A DNA stretch of 64,000 bases from Flaccisagitta enflata (Eukaryota > Chaetognatha > Sagittoidea > Aphragmophora). Shown piece after piece: positions 1 through 11,787 of the stretch. A program made the translations under genes and the position numbers. The notes below the pieces were generated by a model, which was not told the origin of the DNA, did no database searches, and saw only the letters and a list, made by a program, of their open reading frames with translations. Position 1 is the first letter of the stretch; each line of letters opens with the position of its first letter. The stretch lies in NCBI GenBank assembly GCA_965153355.1, contig OZ231127.1, positions 60,264,001 through 60,328,000 on the forward strand. Direction: 5' to 3'.

Positions 1-291
1 ATTATCAGGTGGCATGGGCTCTGAAGAAGATGAACATGTTGTCATGTGCTGTTTCTGTCCTTTATTGTGTCCTTTATTGTGTCCTATCTCGATTTCATGT
101 TATCTTTTGCGTTTGCTGATCACAATTAACGCCCACTTTCCCTTTCATTTTTCCCCTCTCTTCAGTTGTTGTATGGAATAAACGAGACGATCGCCTTCCT
201 ATTTTCCAATCGGCCAACTTTCTTTCACCACAAGTCGTCAGTCAGATAGACGCTCATAGACAGTGCCAGTTGAAACTCGTGGGCGTAAACA
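1..291 (+). repeat. 5' LTR, 3' part only
   Basis: The segment is nearly identical to 9000-9286 and ends in the same bases (GGGCGTAAACA). Against the right copy it carries a tandem 15-base duplication of the TCCTTTATTGTG segment near 60-85 and lacks about seven bases near 172. The sequence diverges from the right-hand copy immediately after 291-293, which fixes the LTR end. Confidence 0.85.
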
Positions 292-357
292 TATTTCAAC
301 AATTTAAAAAACGACTCGACTCTTTCCGTCTTCGACCTCCGAAAACGAAATTGGACA

Positions 358-3300
358 ATGGCAGCCGCGCGCAACGACGACACCGTCTCGACCGCTTCAA
401 CGTCATCTCGTGTATCTCACTTCGGTTTGAATCAGTGTCCGAGGTCGAATCGTTTGCGCGCAATGAGGAACGACATCACTGCGGAAATGGAAGGATGCCG
501 GCGCCTTTTCGACGCCGTTTCTACTGCACCGAAAACAATGATTTGACAGCGCCGCCTGTGAATCAGATGGCGCTCGACCGCGCCTTCGGGATATGGTTTA
601 CTGACTTCATATCGTATGCAAGGCAAATGGCGCTCGACTCGATGCCCGGCGACCCTCTTCGATTCGCGGCGTCTACTTTGCGTCGAATCCGGCGCGAATG
701 GGACTCCATGCGTTTCTTTGATCGTGAAAACTATCCGGAGGGTTTTCCTTCCAACGCTGACATCGTGAACGCAGTGCACAATGACATTGGGAATCGCAAA
801 AGACCCGTCAACGAATTCTCATGGAACAGTCTCCCAACCGACACTCACGCCGCCCGTGACAATGTTACCGCTCCGACTCCAAGGATGCGAACGTCTTCGC
901 CAAACCCCGACGGATCCGAGTATCTACCACTTCCGGTCCCGCGACATGGTGTAATCTCCAACTGGCGGCCAATTTTTAAATCTGCCGCCGATCCAAAGAG
1001 GAGATGCCGTCAATCAATGGGTATCAGATTTGGTCTCGGAAATTGAACCTGCGCGTGCGTCTCCGATGGAGCAAGCTGACGACATGCTTGCGGATCTCGA
1101 CGACGCCGACGCTCTTGCAAGAGGCCGCGGGATCATCAACGGATTGACGCCGCAGGAGAGGGCGAGGCGACGCTTCGTCAACAGGAGTGCTGAGAGAGAC
1201 AGATGGGGTAGGCAGTTGGAGGAGGAAATGCGACAAGGCCGTCGGCTGATTGACGATATGCAGCAGCAACAACGGGAGGAGGAGCAGCGACAGCAACAGG
1301 AGCAACAGCAGCAGCATCAATTGCAGATGCAGCAGCAGCAACTCCAACAGCAACGTCAACTCCACCGACCACAGGAGCAGCAGCAAACGATGGCTCAGCG
1401 GCAGCAGCAAGAGCTGTTGCAGCAGCAGCAGTTGCAGCAGCTCCAACAATTTTGTCAACAAGATCAACAACAACATCAGATCCTGCAGCCGGCGCCACAG
1501 CCTGTGGCTCAACAACAGCAACAATACGATCAACAGCAGCAACAGCAGCAACAGCAACAACAACAAGAGCTGCGACAACATCAAACGGCAATGCAGCCGC
1601 ATGAACAACAACAACAGCGGCAAAACGATGCAGGAGAAAATACGCAACAGCAACTGCAGCAGCAACAGCAACCTTCCGCCGCGATCCCAGCGGTGGTAGT
1701 GAATCCTCCAGCTTCAAATGACCATCCTGTCGAAAGCATGAACGTCAGTGAGGAGACAGAAGAAGAGAGACAACCACGCCTTGCAGATCAACGTCTGCGC
1801 ATGATGGCTGAAGGTGAAAGTGGTGGTGCAGCAACAGCTCCAAAGGCGCCGATCGCGGTGCCATTGGGATTCCAACAACGAAGCTCATCACAAGAAGACA
1901 AAAAGTTATACGACAGAATGTGTAACTTTCGCCAGCAGCAGCGAGATGAAGATAGAAGGGCAGGAGTATTCAACAATGCGGCAGAAATGCAACGGCCACT
2001 GGAATAGCCTGGACAATGGCGGCATTGGTGGAGCTTTAGAACAGCGAGATGTGAAGCTTAGACAACTGTCAGAGCTGGAGCAGCAGCGGCAGCAGCATCA
2101 GCCAAAAGACCATTGATCTATCTTCAGAAATTTCAATCCGGGATTGTTCAATTCGAACATACAGCAGCGTCATGTGCGGTCAGTGGAAGCGTCCGTCAAG
2201 CAGCGGATGTAATAGCGGCAACAGATGGAGCAGCAGCAGCATCAGGGACAACGTCAGCGTCAACTGCGGCAGCGGAATCGAACAGCAACAGCGTCCTGAC
2301 CAACAACAGCTTCAACATCAACAGTGGCAGCAGCAGCAGAAGCTTCAACAACAGCAACAGCATCAGGATCAGCATCATCAAACCCCAGCAGCAACGATTC
2401 TCCCTACTGCACCGGAAGTGATCTTCGAGAAACAGATTGATTCTGCTAGAAGGGAGACTGGTCTTCCCCATCAAGAGGAAAAGGTCTTCAACACAGCCGG
2501 GAAGCGGAGGTGATGCAACGGAGCGTGCGCTTGGGAGGCCAGAAGCAGGAGGCGCTGGCAGAAGTTGGCACAGCAGCTGCAAGATAAAGAAAAGAAGAAG
2601 AAGAGTCGCTCCCAAGAAGACAATGAGTGGATTGCAGCCAAAGGCGCAGTGGCGCAGCGCCTAGTAACGCCTCAAGCGGAAGTCATCCAGCAGAATCAAC
2701 GTTTGCAGCAGGAAGTGGATAGTTTGAAGATGCAGATTCAGCAGAGAGACTTTGACCTTGCCGCAGCGAGAGCAGAAGAGAAACAACGAAAAGAGGAACA
2801 ACAACAGCGACAGTACGTCCGCCAAGATTTTGATGCTCCCCGATTCCATCAAGATGATCGTCAACAACAAGTGAATCAGCAAGAGGAAGTTGGGTGGAGT
2901 GTAAAAACCACCAAAAAGAGATCTCCGGTAAAAGTCGGGGGTCAATACGCCTTCATCCAACAAACCCCAGCGTATCATCAAGTGGAGCATCATCAAGTAG
3001 CACGTCAACCGGAAGTCCATGTTCAGATGCCTAACAATCCGGCTCTGGACAGGTTTTTGGAAAGAGCGACGTACAATGATCTCATGCGAGCAAGAGAGGT
3101 CGGCCTCAAAGCGTTGGAGAGAGCAAGACCTGAGAAGCCTCTGCAGGAGCTTTCATCCACCGACTTCATGATGTGGAAAAGGAAGTTCAAAGATGCTGAG
3201 AAGCATGAAGGCTTGACGCAAATGGACATCTTATTGGAATTGCCTAAATGGTTTGCTGGTCCGGCAAAGGAGATCATTGAAACTGCGACGATTGATGCAA

Positions 3301-3620
3301 CTGGGCGACAGCAAGAGGAGAAATTGACAACGCCTTCGCAGAAATGGGCGTCGTCTTTGTAACAGAGCGCTGCAACATTGCGGCGCTGTTCAGCGAAAAT
3401 CGTCGCGGAGGCGAAGATCCAGTCGGCCCGACCATGCAAGGCATTTCAATTTGTCACCAAGGTTGCAAAAGGCAAAGAAGATTGCGAGGACCTGTGGAGA
3501 AGTGCAACAATGCTATCGTGACGAGCTGCTGCAGGAGATCCTCAACAAGAGGGTCCCTCATCTTGCAGATAAATTTTGGGAAAAGTCTTTAAACCAGAAA
3601 GCCGTCATGACTTCATCATA
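358..3620 (+). pseudogene. gag-like polyprotein of the BEL/Pao element, Q-rich, frameshifted
   Basis: The ATG at 358 has a good context (GACAATGG). Coding-like sequence then runs on with shifts of frame near 540, 1040, 2010, 2110, 2520 and 3330. It begins with a short N-terminal region (to about 1046), followed by a domain with very long glutamine tracts (1255-1670 and again 2220-2390). A coiled-coil, K/E/Q-rich segment follows (2565-2860), then a segment containing DFMMWKRKFKDA (about 3163-3200) and a hydrophobic stretch, which resembles the capsid region of BEL/Pao Gag. The C-terminal part extends to about 3600. No zinc knuckle was seen. It would form the particle core if intact. The position after the LTR and the family context support the call; sequence similarity of Gag itself is weak. 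Confidence 0.55.
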
Positions 3621-3629
3621 AAGAATAAA

Positions 3630-4860
3630 GAGATGCGGAAATTGAATCCTTTGTCGGCGCTGACGGTATCGTTCGCGTCGGCAGTCGATTGGAAAACGCC
3701 GACATCGCACATGACGCTAAATTTCCCTTCATCCTGCCGCCAAAAGGCGAGAATGTGAAATCATTGATTCGCCATTATCATCACAATGATTTTCGCGCGG
3801 GTGCAAAGCATACATTGTGCCAATTACGCCAATTTGTGTGGATTACAAAAGGTCTTCAGGCTGTCAAGAGCGTCGTCAACACATGCTTCAGATGCCAGAG
3901 AACTTCAAAAAGAACGCAAATCAGCAAATGGCCAATCTTCCATCAAATCGCGTCAATCCTGCACCTGTCTTTGCAGAGACTGGATTGGATGTCATTGGGC
4001 ATTTCCTAGTTAAGATGAACGGGCGTGCTGATCACAAGGTGTGGATCGCAGTGTTCACCTGTTTCGTATCACGCGCCGTCCATGTGGAATTGCTTTTCAA
4101 CATGTCAGCCGATTGACTGTTAATGCAATCATCCGCTTTGCAGCAAGGCGCCAAGAATCCGTCGTTTCACTTCAGATTGCGGGGCGAATCTAAGCCAAGG
4201 CGCCAATAATATCCTCAAGAAGGAAATGGAAGCTTGGAACCGCTCATCAACTCCCAGTGCCAATGACATGACCGGGGTGGGATTTCATCCGCGAACTTAT
4301 GGAAGGGTGTGGGAGAGAATCGTCGCTCTCTTCAAGCGCCATCTGCTTCCCATCTCGACTGGCGCCATCCTCCACGTCGCCGCCTTTCCAGCACTGCCGT
4401 TGTCGGAAGTTGAAGGACTAATCGCCATCCTCTGACAGCGCTCAGCGATGATCCAAATGACTCTGAGGCCCTCACCAGATCATATCCTCAATCCATCAAC
4501 ATCGGTCACGCCCTCATAGATCTGGTGCAACAAGGCGTCAACTCTGACGCCGACTCTGCGAAGATTCAATGGAGGCGTGCACAATCGCGTGTGGATGCAT
4601 TTTGGAAATCGTGGAGGGTCGAATATCTGTCGCTTCTTCACGCGCGAAGCAAATGGTCGAGATCAGAGAAAGACTTTGCGGTGGATGACATGGTCATCGT
4701 CATGGGCCGAAACGCTGCTACCGTCTGGTGGAGTTAGGGCGTGTCATGGGCGTCGAGGGTTCGTCAGCCCATGTCCGGAGGGCTCACATCCGGCGCCAGG
4801 ATGGAAAGATCGTGACGAAGGAGCCGCCGCGAAGCTCGTGCGGCTGGTTGGACTCATAAA
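3630..4860 (+). pseudogene. BEL/Pao integrase, frameshifted
   Basis: The integrase joins element cDNA to host DNA. It starts with VGSRLENADI-like residues in a shifted frame near 3675. The HHCC zinc-binding region follows (LIRHYHHND, then NTCFRCQR, 3760-3905), then the catalytic core with GLDVIGHFLVK (3975-4015) and FTCFVSRAVHVELL (4052-4095). The SDCGANL motif is at about 4170. The C-terminal part has SDDPNDSEALTPDHIL (4447-4495) and a FWKSWRVEYL segment (4600-4635), both typical of this superfamily. At least four frame changes occur (near 3900, 4110, 4200 and 4430), so no intact enzyme is encoded. The terminal beta-barrel reads through about 4730-4860. Confidence 0.8.
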
Positions 4861-5208
4861 AAACGCTAAGTTTCGAGAGAGAGAGAAAAAGGCGCATGGG
4901 CCTGTCCATAAGTAACTATAGATATGAGTGATTGATACTCTGACTTGTTATATTTACAAAGAGTTGTTATTATTCATATTTGGTTCTGATTATCCATGCT
5001 TTCATCTTTCCTCTTGTCAATTATGTTGTCCATTTCCACTTACACATCAAACACTGATTCATTAGCTCTGTCTATATGTACATATTATTGTGCCAAAATC
5101 CGTTCTTACCATTATCAGTTCTCAATACGAACATTTCAAAGCTTCTGCTGACGACGTCATTCATCTCTAAATTCAGTTCAGCATCTTGAAGTAGCTGCAT
5201 CGATCAAG

Positions 5209-7130
5209 ATGTCCCGTCAGCAACGTCTCGAGGCAGAAGCCGGCGTGTCGGCGTCATGCGGATCCCTGGATCTTCATCGACTCTTCCGCGACGGCTCGAC
5301 TCGAGAAGGATCTGCTTCCACGGCGTCGTCGTTCGGGGCGGAGGAGGCTGTCGCGTTAGCGGCCTTCAATGGCGACCTTCGTTCTGTCGTAGACGCAAAA
5401 ATGGCGAATAAAAAGCGTCAACAAGATGATGCGTTGGTAAATCGTCAACAGCCATCCAACGCCGTTGATCACGCGTCGCTTCCTCCATTGGTGGTCATCA
5501 AAGATGGAGGTTGGCGGATCTCGATCAATGGCACCAGCGGACTTTATCCACCACTTCTGCGGCGGCGTCATCATCATGGGGTTACCCCCATCGCCTCGCC
5601 AATTCTGCCTTGATTCGGTCGCCCAGCGTCTCGCGATCAAGTGTCTGCAGCTGCACGTCAACGCAGCGGGGGCGAAGAGAGAGAGATCGGTCAATGATGG
5701 AGCAAGAGTGGAGGAGGAGGATGGAGATAGAGGAGAGTGCTAGTGAATGGGGAGGTGGTGGAGAAAGACATTGACCCGGAAGTGGACACTGCGACGCCGG
5801 AAAAGAAACACCAACGGATGCAGGCGCGTTGGTGGTATCGTATCATCAGTCCGGGGCGTCAGAAGTATCTCTCCTCTTCAAAAAGAAGTTGAAAAACTTT
5901 CGGTATGCTGCAACAAACAAGCTCTCACATCAACTCATCTATTCAATCAAAACAGAGCTTGGCCCGGAGACTCTGGAGCGCAAAATCCAAAGCAACAAAG
6001 AAGGAGGAGCATGATAAGGAGGTTATTCGCATGGTCCAGGCGACGAAGAGGAAGAATGCGGCTCCGAAGCCTCCTGATGCAACTGCAAAATCATCTGCAG
6101 CAACTTCCGTCGACGCTTCCGCAACTCCACCAGCGGTATTTGTGCTCGACGCTTGGCCGCAGCTGCATCAGCGGCAATTCACTCTACAGCATCAGGAAGT
6201 CGTCAATCGCGCCCTGGATTGGTTCATCCCAAATCAGCAGCAACAGGGTCCTCGTGGCGTCACTCCCCTCACAACAGTCGAAGAGATCACGTCGGGGAAA
6301 GACTCCACAAACGCGCAACGTGCCGAGTCAACAAAAAGGGCCAAATTCCAAAAGCAAAGGCCCCCCAGCTAGCGCCTCAGCGCGCCTCGCTGTGCGCCCA
6401 AAGGCCAGAGAAGCTTCAAGCGGTTAGAAGTCGGCGGCAACGTTGGCAGCAACCCAGAAGCTGAATCAGGCGCCTGGGGCAGCGGCAGCAAAGGGGAAGA
6501 AGACCAAGAGAGCTGGGAAGAAGCATAAAGCAGCAACCAAGGGAAGTTCTACTTGCGGTGCTTCGGCGTCCGCTGTTAAACCTCAGGTCTCTGGTCAGCA
6601 GACGGGAGCGTCTTCCTTTCACTCGCCATCAAAAGCAGCGGTAGGAAGCGAACTATTGGCGGTGCTTCAGCATCTGTTAAAGCTGGTGTAGCGCCTCGTC
6701 AGCAAACCGAGTCTGCCAAAGGTCTGCAGCAAGTGCCCAGAACCCGCCTCCCCGTCGGATCCAGCCTTTGATCCTGCGCATGGACACCACATCGCCGAGT
6801 CATTGCCTACGAAGCCTCTTTACTGACCTCAAATGCTCCATTGGGGGTGGTGAAGAATTTAGCATCAAGGCTTCAAAAAGCTTCTTCACGTCGCTTCCTC
6901 CGCGTCAACGAGTTGAAGCGGCTCGTCAAGTCTTAGGCGGAGAGGATTCGTCGCAACATCCAAAAGGAGAGAGACGATGCTCGTCGAGCAGCAATGGCTG
7001 CGGACAATGGGGTGGTCAAAGGCAATAAGCGAGTCGTGGAACTGGAGAGCAGCAGAAAAGGAGAAGCAGGCCTGTGCGATGAAGGGCTAAGAAGAAAGAG
7101 GCTCACTGGAACGCGCAAAAGGCGGCTATG
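5209..7130 (+). pseudogene. unrecognised basic coding region between integrase and 3' LTR
   Basis: I do not recognise this protein. An ATG at 5209 opens a 134-codon frame rich in Ser, Ala and Arg. Further coding-like stretches in changing frames lie at 5905-6372 (155 codons, containing RALDWFIPNQQQ), 6443-6691 (Lys/Ala/Gln-rich, with KGKKTKRAGKKHKAAT) and about 6840-7100 (Arg/Lys/Glu-rich, with ERDDARRAAMAADNG). The codon composition is GC-rich and unlike the AT-rich flanks. There is no signal peptide or membrane segment, so it does not look like an envelope gene. It may be one decayed basic, possibly nucleic-acid-binding, protein or several. The position downstream of pol is where accessory genes sit in some LTR elements. 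Confidence 0.4.
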
Positions 7131-8999
7131 ACCGTCGACTTCAAAACTGCGTCCGCTGTGCGTCCTAAATTTCGACTGGCGCCGAATTGCGATGCACCAT
7201 CTCCACCTCCTGCCATAAATCTTCTCCTGCAGAAAAGAAGTCGGTCAGCAGATCCTGTCGCAAAAAGGCGCTCCCAAGCCTGGGAATAAGAAAAATCGAA
7301 CCAGGCCTTGGAAAAAACAGAAGCCTTATGCACGTGATTGGTGCACGCCCGGTGCTGTTCAATTTAACTACCAATTTGCAACATGGCGTGGAGGGCGCCG
7401 CCATTCGCTGAGGATCGTATTCCACCATCACATCCTCATCCCATCGATGGACAGGCCCGCCAAGTCGGGGGCGCTACCCGGGGCGTGGGAATTACGTCCG
7501 CCCAGGGGCCTGGCGAAAAACGCCAGCGTAAGTATCATGGTTTGGGAAGGGTTGAGGTTGGGTTTTTGTGGTAAATTTGAATCTGTGTATGATAAGAACT
7601 TTACTAATCAATCTGCCCCTGTTCTTTCTCTTTCTTTTTCTTCCCTTCGGGAGGATTGCTCTCAGACGGCTGCACCACCTGCGCCTTTCGATGCGGTTGC
7701 GGTCGATGACATCATTCATCGCCTTTCGCCCACGAGTTGTGAGATGTTGGGCCAGACCAGCCCGCTCGTCTCTGTAATGGAGAGAAGGCGCAGGTGATGT
7801 GGTCGTTCCATGATACTTACTAATTTTTCTTTTATTTAACAGATTCGTTTTTATTTATATAGTTAGTAATTTATTTAATTTTTGTCTTGTTTTGTTTGGT
7901 TCTTTGGAACATGTACATTTTGTTGTGTTTGTTTTAGACATGGTCTTTTTAGTCATTATTACAAATACTTTCGTATGACATGTTTTAGTAGTATGCCCCT
8001 ACTTATTATTTCCCACTCTCAAGTCAAATCCCAGGCTTGAGTGCTCCAAGGCAATTCCTTCCCCCCTGTCCCCTTAACTTTTACAGAACGGGTGCCTCAA
8101 CCTCCTCGTCGCCGCCTCGTTTCCATCCGCGTCATCGTGATCGTTGAAAATTTGCTGGTGGTGGATCCTTTCCGGACGGGAATCATCATTCGTGCAGTCG
8201 TCGATCTGTTGATAGTTAGGGTGGGTGTAAAGAGGCGGTGAATGTGAGGGGCAGAGGCTGCTATCTATGTAAATTTTTTTTTTAAAGGTAAGTATCAGTT
8301 TTTAGTAGAAATTTCCCGACTGGAAACTAGATGTCGGATTTTGAAATTCGTGAAATTCCAAAAATGGGGCAGAATGTTAGAAATGTATGTCCGTCCGTTT
8401 CTTAGGTATGTGTGCTTTTGTCTCTTTTGCGTGCTTTTGGCTTTTTCTCTTTCTCTACTATTCAATGCCCGCGTCTTTTGTTTCTCGCCATTTTTTATAT
8501 TGAACGCTAGATGGGTAACCATATGGTTGCGCCTTGTATTTTGTGCCATTTGTTTTTATTACGTAGGCAAACATACGTAACTCGTCTTTCGTATCGTCCA
8601 ATTTTTGGATTGATTGATTTTATTTATTCACGGCATTGCTTCTTAAAGTGATTGATTGATTTTTCGTGATCGATTGAATGCGCCCTTGGAATTCACTAAT
8701 TTCAATAATCTCTCATCTTTTTATTGCAGATAAAATTATGAACGGACAATTAACGTTAGTTTGAATTCGACAGACTGTGGGTTGAAACCAACGAAAGTGG
8801 GCCTAAAAGTAAGTTTTATAGACGCGTCTTTGCTTTTATTAACGTTGTTTTTATCTTGTTTTTCGGTCTGTTATTCTTGTCTTTTGCCCTTTTGCATTTT
8901 TATCGCCGGATTTTAGTGTGGTTTTATCGCTTGCCCGATCAGCTTGCTATAGGGATGATATGGATGAATTTAATGGGATGGGCCGGGGCAGGGGCAGGT
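7131..8999. other. 3' non-coding part of the LTR element
   Basis: No convincing coding region is visible. The segment holds a perfect 13-base inverted repeat, GTAAGTATCATGG at 7528-7540 and its complement at 7808-7820, and splice-donor-like GTAAGTATC strings at 7528 and 8287. From about 7800 the sequence turns T-rich and probably belongs partly to the right LTR. Confidence 0.5.
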
Positions 9000-9286
9000 A
9001 TTATCAGGTGGCATGGGCTCTGAAGAAGATGAACATGTTGTCATGTGCTGTTTCTGTCCTTTATTGTGTCCTATCTCGATTTCATGTTATCTTTTGCGTT
9101 TGCTGATCACAATTAACGCCCACTTTCCCTTTCATTTTTCCCCCTCTCTTCAGTTGTTGAAATTTTTATGGAATAAACGAGACGATCGCCTTCCTATTTT
9201 CCAATCGGCCAACTTTCTTTCACCACAAGTCGTCAGTCAGATAGACGCTCATAGACAGTGCCAGTTGAAACTCGTGGGCGTAAACA
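9000..9286 (+). repeat. 3' LTR, portion confirmed by comparison
   Basis: This part matches 1-291 of the window. The true LTR start is further left and cannot be fixed, because the left LTR is cut by the window edge. A plausible start is TGTGAGGGG at 8243, after the purine-rich AAAGAGGCGG. The LTR ends at CA 9286 and is followed directly by an AGTCTGGTTTA minisatellite, which is therefore the insertion-site flank. Confidence 0.8.
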
Positions 9287-9400
9287 TAGTCTGGTTCAAT
9301 TCTGGTTGAAGTCTGGTTTAAGTCTAGTTTTAGTCTGGTTTCAGTTTGGTTTCAGTTTGGTTTCAGTCAGGTTTTAGTCTGGTTTTAGTCTGGTTTTACT
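9287..9400 (+). repeat. AGTCTGGTTTA minisatellite, copy 1
   Basis: About ten units of an 11-12 base motif, (A)GTCTGGTTTA with variants, begin exactly where the LTR ends. The same motif forms a longer array at 15376-15592, so the retrotransposon appears to have inserted in or beside this minisatellite. Confidence 0.85.
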
Positions 9401-10240
9401 ATCAAGATCATAAGTATGGAAACAGTATAAGAATAAATTTATTCATTAAACAAATTATACATGAAATAATGCTGGAATATGTTCAATACTTGGTATGCCC
9501 TCCCTCTGCATCAACAACCACCTCCATATGCCGTGGCATGCTTTCGTAGAGAGATATGAGGTAAGTTGGCGAGATCTTTGCGGAAAACTAACTGCGATTT
9601 TTTTTTCATTTAGAGGTATGATTCGCGGATTCCCAGGCGGAGCATGAGTAAAATCAGCCATTTTCAAAATTAAATAAATTCAACATATCTATACATAACG
9701 GTGAAGGTTATACATTACTACATATGAATTCATAATAGGAATTTGTTAGCAGGGTCAAATCTTCATGCAAATTAGGTTGTAATGATCAAATTTGAAATTT
9801 TCCTTTTTTTCATAATTTAACTATTCGATGAAGTAAGATTGACCAGTGAAGGTTTATATTGGTACAAATACGCAGGATTAGTTGTGTTTACAATATGTTG
9901 ATCATTGGGCAGGAGTTGTTTTGAAGAAAATTGAACGCAAAGACCCAAAAAGTCCAAAACATCAATTTTTGCATATAAACTAAATAGTTATAAACACAGA
10001 ATCTTTAAAGACAATATATAAATTTTTAATCTAATATGATTCTATCTTAAAACCCTTACATGAATCTAACTTCATGAAAATATACATATACACATATTTG
10101 TACATAGATATATATTTGAGGGTTCTTTACTTGCCCGCATTGGTGTAAAATCTATCAGGTGTAAAGATTGTGATTTCTCTATCAAAAAAGTCGCTGAAGT
10201 CCAATCAAAAACTGAAAATTTTCATTGATATCCCTCCTTC
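9401..10240. other. AT-rich DNA without recognisable gene
   Basis: Short frames only and no domain signal; I see no repeat structure beyond local A/T runs. Confidence 0.6.
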
Positions 10241-10243
10241 TTT

Positions 10244-10270
10244 CATTCTTTCATTCATTCTTTCTTTCTC

Positions 10271-10335
<65 letters not shown>

Positions 10336-10390
10336 ATTTCATTCTTTCTTTCCTTCTTTCCTTCTTTCTTTCTTTTTCTTTCTTTTTTTA
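10244..10390 (+). repeat. (CTTT)n microsatellite
   Basis: A tetranucleotide pyrimidine tract with minor ATTC interruptions; long open frames across it are artefacts. Confidence 0.95.
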
Positions 10391-10454
10391 CTCAGGCTTT
10401 TTAAGTGACAAATTTGGCTAGATGTCGTCTGTCGATAGGTGAAATATGATTTTA

Positions 10455-10650
10455 ACAAGGCCGGATACACGGCTACCCCAGTCCATGCGGTTGGGCAGGG
10501 GCTGTATTTGAAATCACTTGATCATTTGGGCAGGAGCAGTGAGGCCATAAACCGCAAAAAAAAGAAAGAAAGTAAAGTGATGGACGGCAAGACAGACGGA
10601 ACGACAGATGGACAAAGCGGGGTGTGAGTCGTGTAGCACGCAACTAAAAA
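10455..10650 (+). repeat. CGCGACT repeat, near full-length
   Basis: Starts ACAAGGCCGGATACACGG, contains the two related boxes TGGGCAGGGGC and TGGGCAGGAGCAGTG, then a GGAC-type tetranucleotide stretch, and ends with the hairpin GTCGTGT-AGC-ACGCAAC followed by TAAAAA. No open frame or RNA polymerase III boxes are evident. Confidence 0.85.
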
Positions 10651-10678
10651 CCACAATTATTGCAATTCTTTCGTTGCA

Positions 10679-10798
<120 letters not shown>

Positions 10799-10861
10799 TA
10801 GTACTCTGTAATACACTGAGTGTCATGCACTGAATCAGATTTTTGTAAAGAAAATTGAGGA

Positions 10862-11514
10862 GTAGCTACTAGCCTGTACTGAAATGACTAAAACCAAAAA
10901 AATCAAAATTCTACGAGCAGTTCATGTTGTGGAGCTGTCTTGGGCTTCTATTGTCATCATTTTCAGCTTCAAAAGTTTACATCTTGCTTTCTTCGCCTTA
11001 CCTTGAACTTCTTATGGGTCAATAGGAAACTAAAAATTTCAAATTGCTCAAATCAAAATTTTGACTGCAGATTTCAAATCTGCATGAAAAAATGTGTGTT
11101 GAAAGTGCTTTTCTTTTTTCAAAATTCCTTCGGGATCATTATCAAAATCCACGCTAAAGATTTTTAAAAAAGGTAAGTTCAATGATTTTATAAAGAAATT
11201 TTAAAAAAAGGTATGTTTCGTAATATTTGACAGCACTTTTGACCACCTTCTATCAAAAAAAAGGAAAACACTTTCAATTTACAGTTTTTTCTGCAGATTC
11301 CAAATCTGCAGTCAGAATTGAAATTTAAGAACTTTGAAATTTTGGATTTCCTATAGGGGTAGGGATTATAGAAGGTAAGGCGCGGCCACCTAAAAGTAGA
11401 ATTTTAACGCCAATATTAATTTCAATAGAAGCCTGAGACAGTCCCACAACATGATCTGCTTGTATAATATTAACTTTATTGCTTTTTGTCATTTAGGTAC
11501 AAGCTAGTAGCTAC
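10862..11514. mobile_element. inverted-repeat (foldback) element, non-coding
   Basis: The ends are complementary: GTAGCTACTAGCCTGTAC at the left and its near complement ending GCTAGTAGCTAC at the right. Pairing continues inward, with TTCGCCTTACC pairing with GGTAAGGCGC and CTGCAGATTTCAAATCTGCA recurring in both arms, around a centre near 11180. The direct repeat GGA flanks both ends and may be a 3-bp target duplication. No transposase frame is present, so this is a non-autonomous element. The superfamily is not assignable from the ends. Confidence 0.65.
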
Positions 11515-11787
11515 GGATCCGGATCCGAGAAGATCCCAAAAGATCTAAAAGGATACGTGAACTGACTGGGATCAATTGAGAACTATCAAGAAGATCCCTG
11601 ACCCTTTCCTTAAAGATCCCTGACCCGTTACCAGTACAGAAGTAATCGGGAGGATTGCGTTGTGCGGGGTGAAGAGACGCGTAGCACACAACTAAAAGCT
11701 CTTCAAAAGATCAAATGAGATATAGCTGGTCGTTCTAGCTTTATCTGTTTAAAAAGGGCATTGGGATGAAGACAGGTTGTTTGGGAT

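Larger units (their letters stand above)
1..9286 (+). mobile_element. BEL/Pao-type LTR retrotransposon, decayed, left end outside window
   Basis: Bases 1-291 recur at 9000-9286, so this is one element bounded by two LTRs. Reading left to right it contains a gag-like glutamine-rich region (358-3620), an integrase of BEL/Pao type (about 3630-4860), an unexplained basic coding region (5209-7130) and the right LTR. Protease, reverse transcriptase and RNase H should lie between gag and integrase, but only tens of bases separate them, so that block is deleted. Frameshifts and stops break every coding part. The LTRs differ only by short indels, which suggests fairly recent insertion. The superfamily call rests on the integrase. 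Target duplications cannot be tested because the left LTR start is off-window. Confidence 0.82.

Noticed and set aside
1024-1717. Long Leu-rich and Ala/Val-rich frames on the minus strand
   Set aside because: They are antisense shadows of the CAG/CAA (polyglutamine) tracts in gag.
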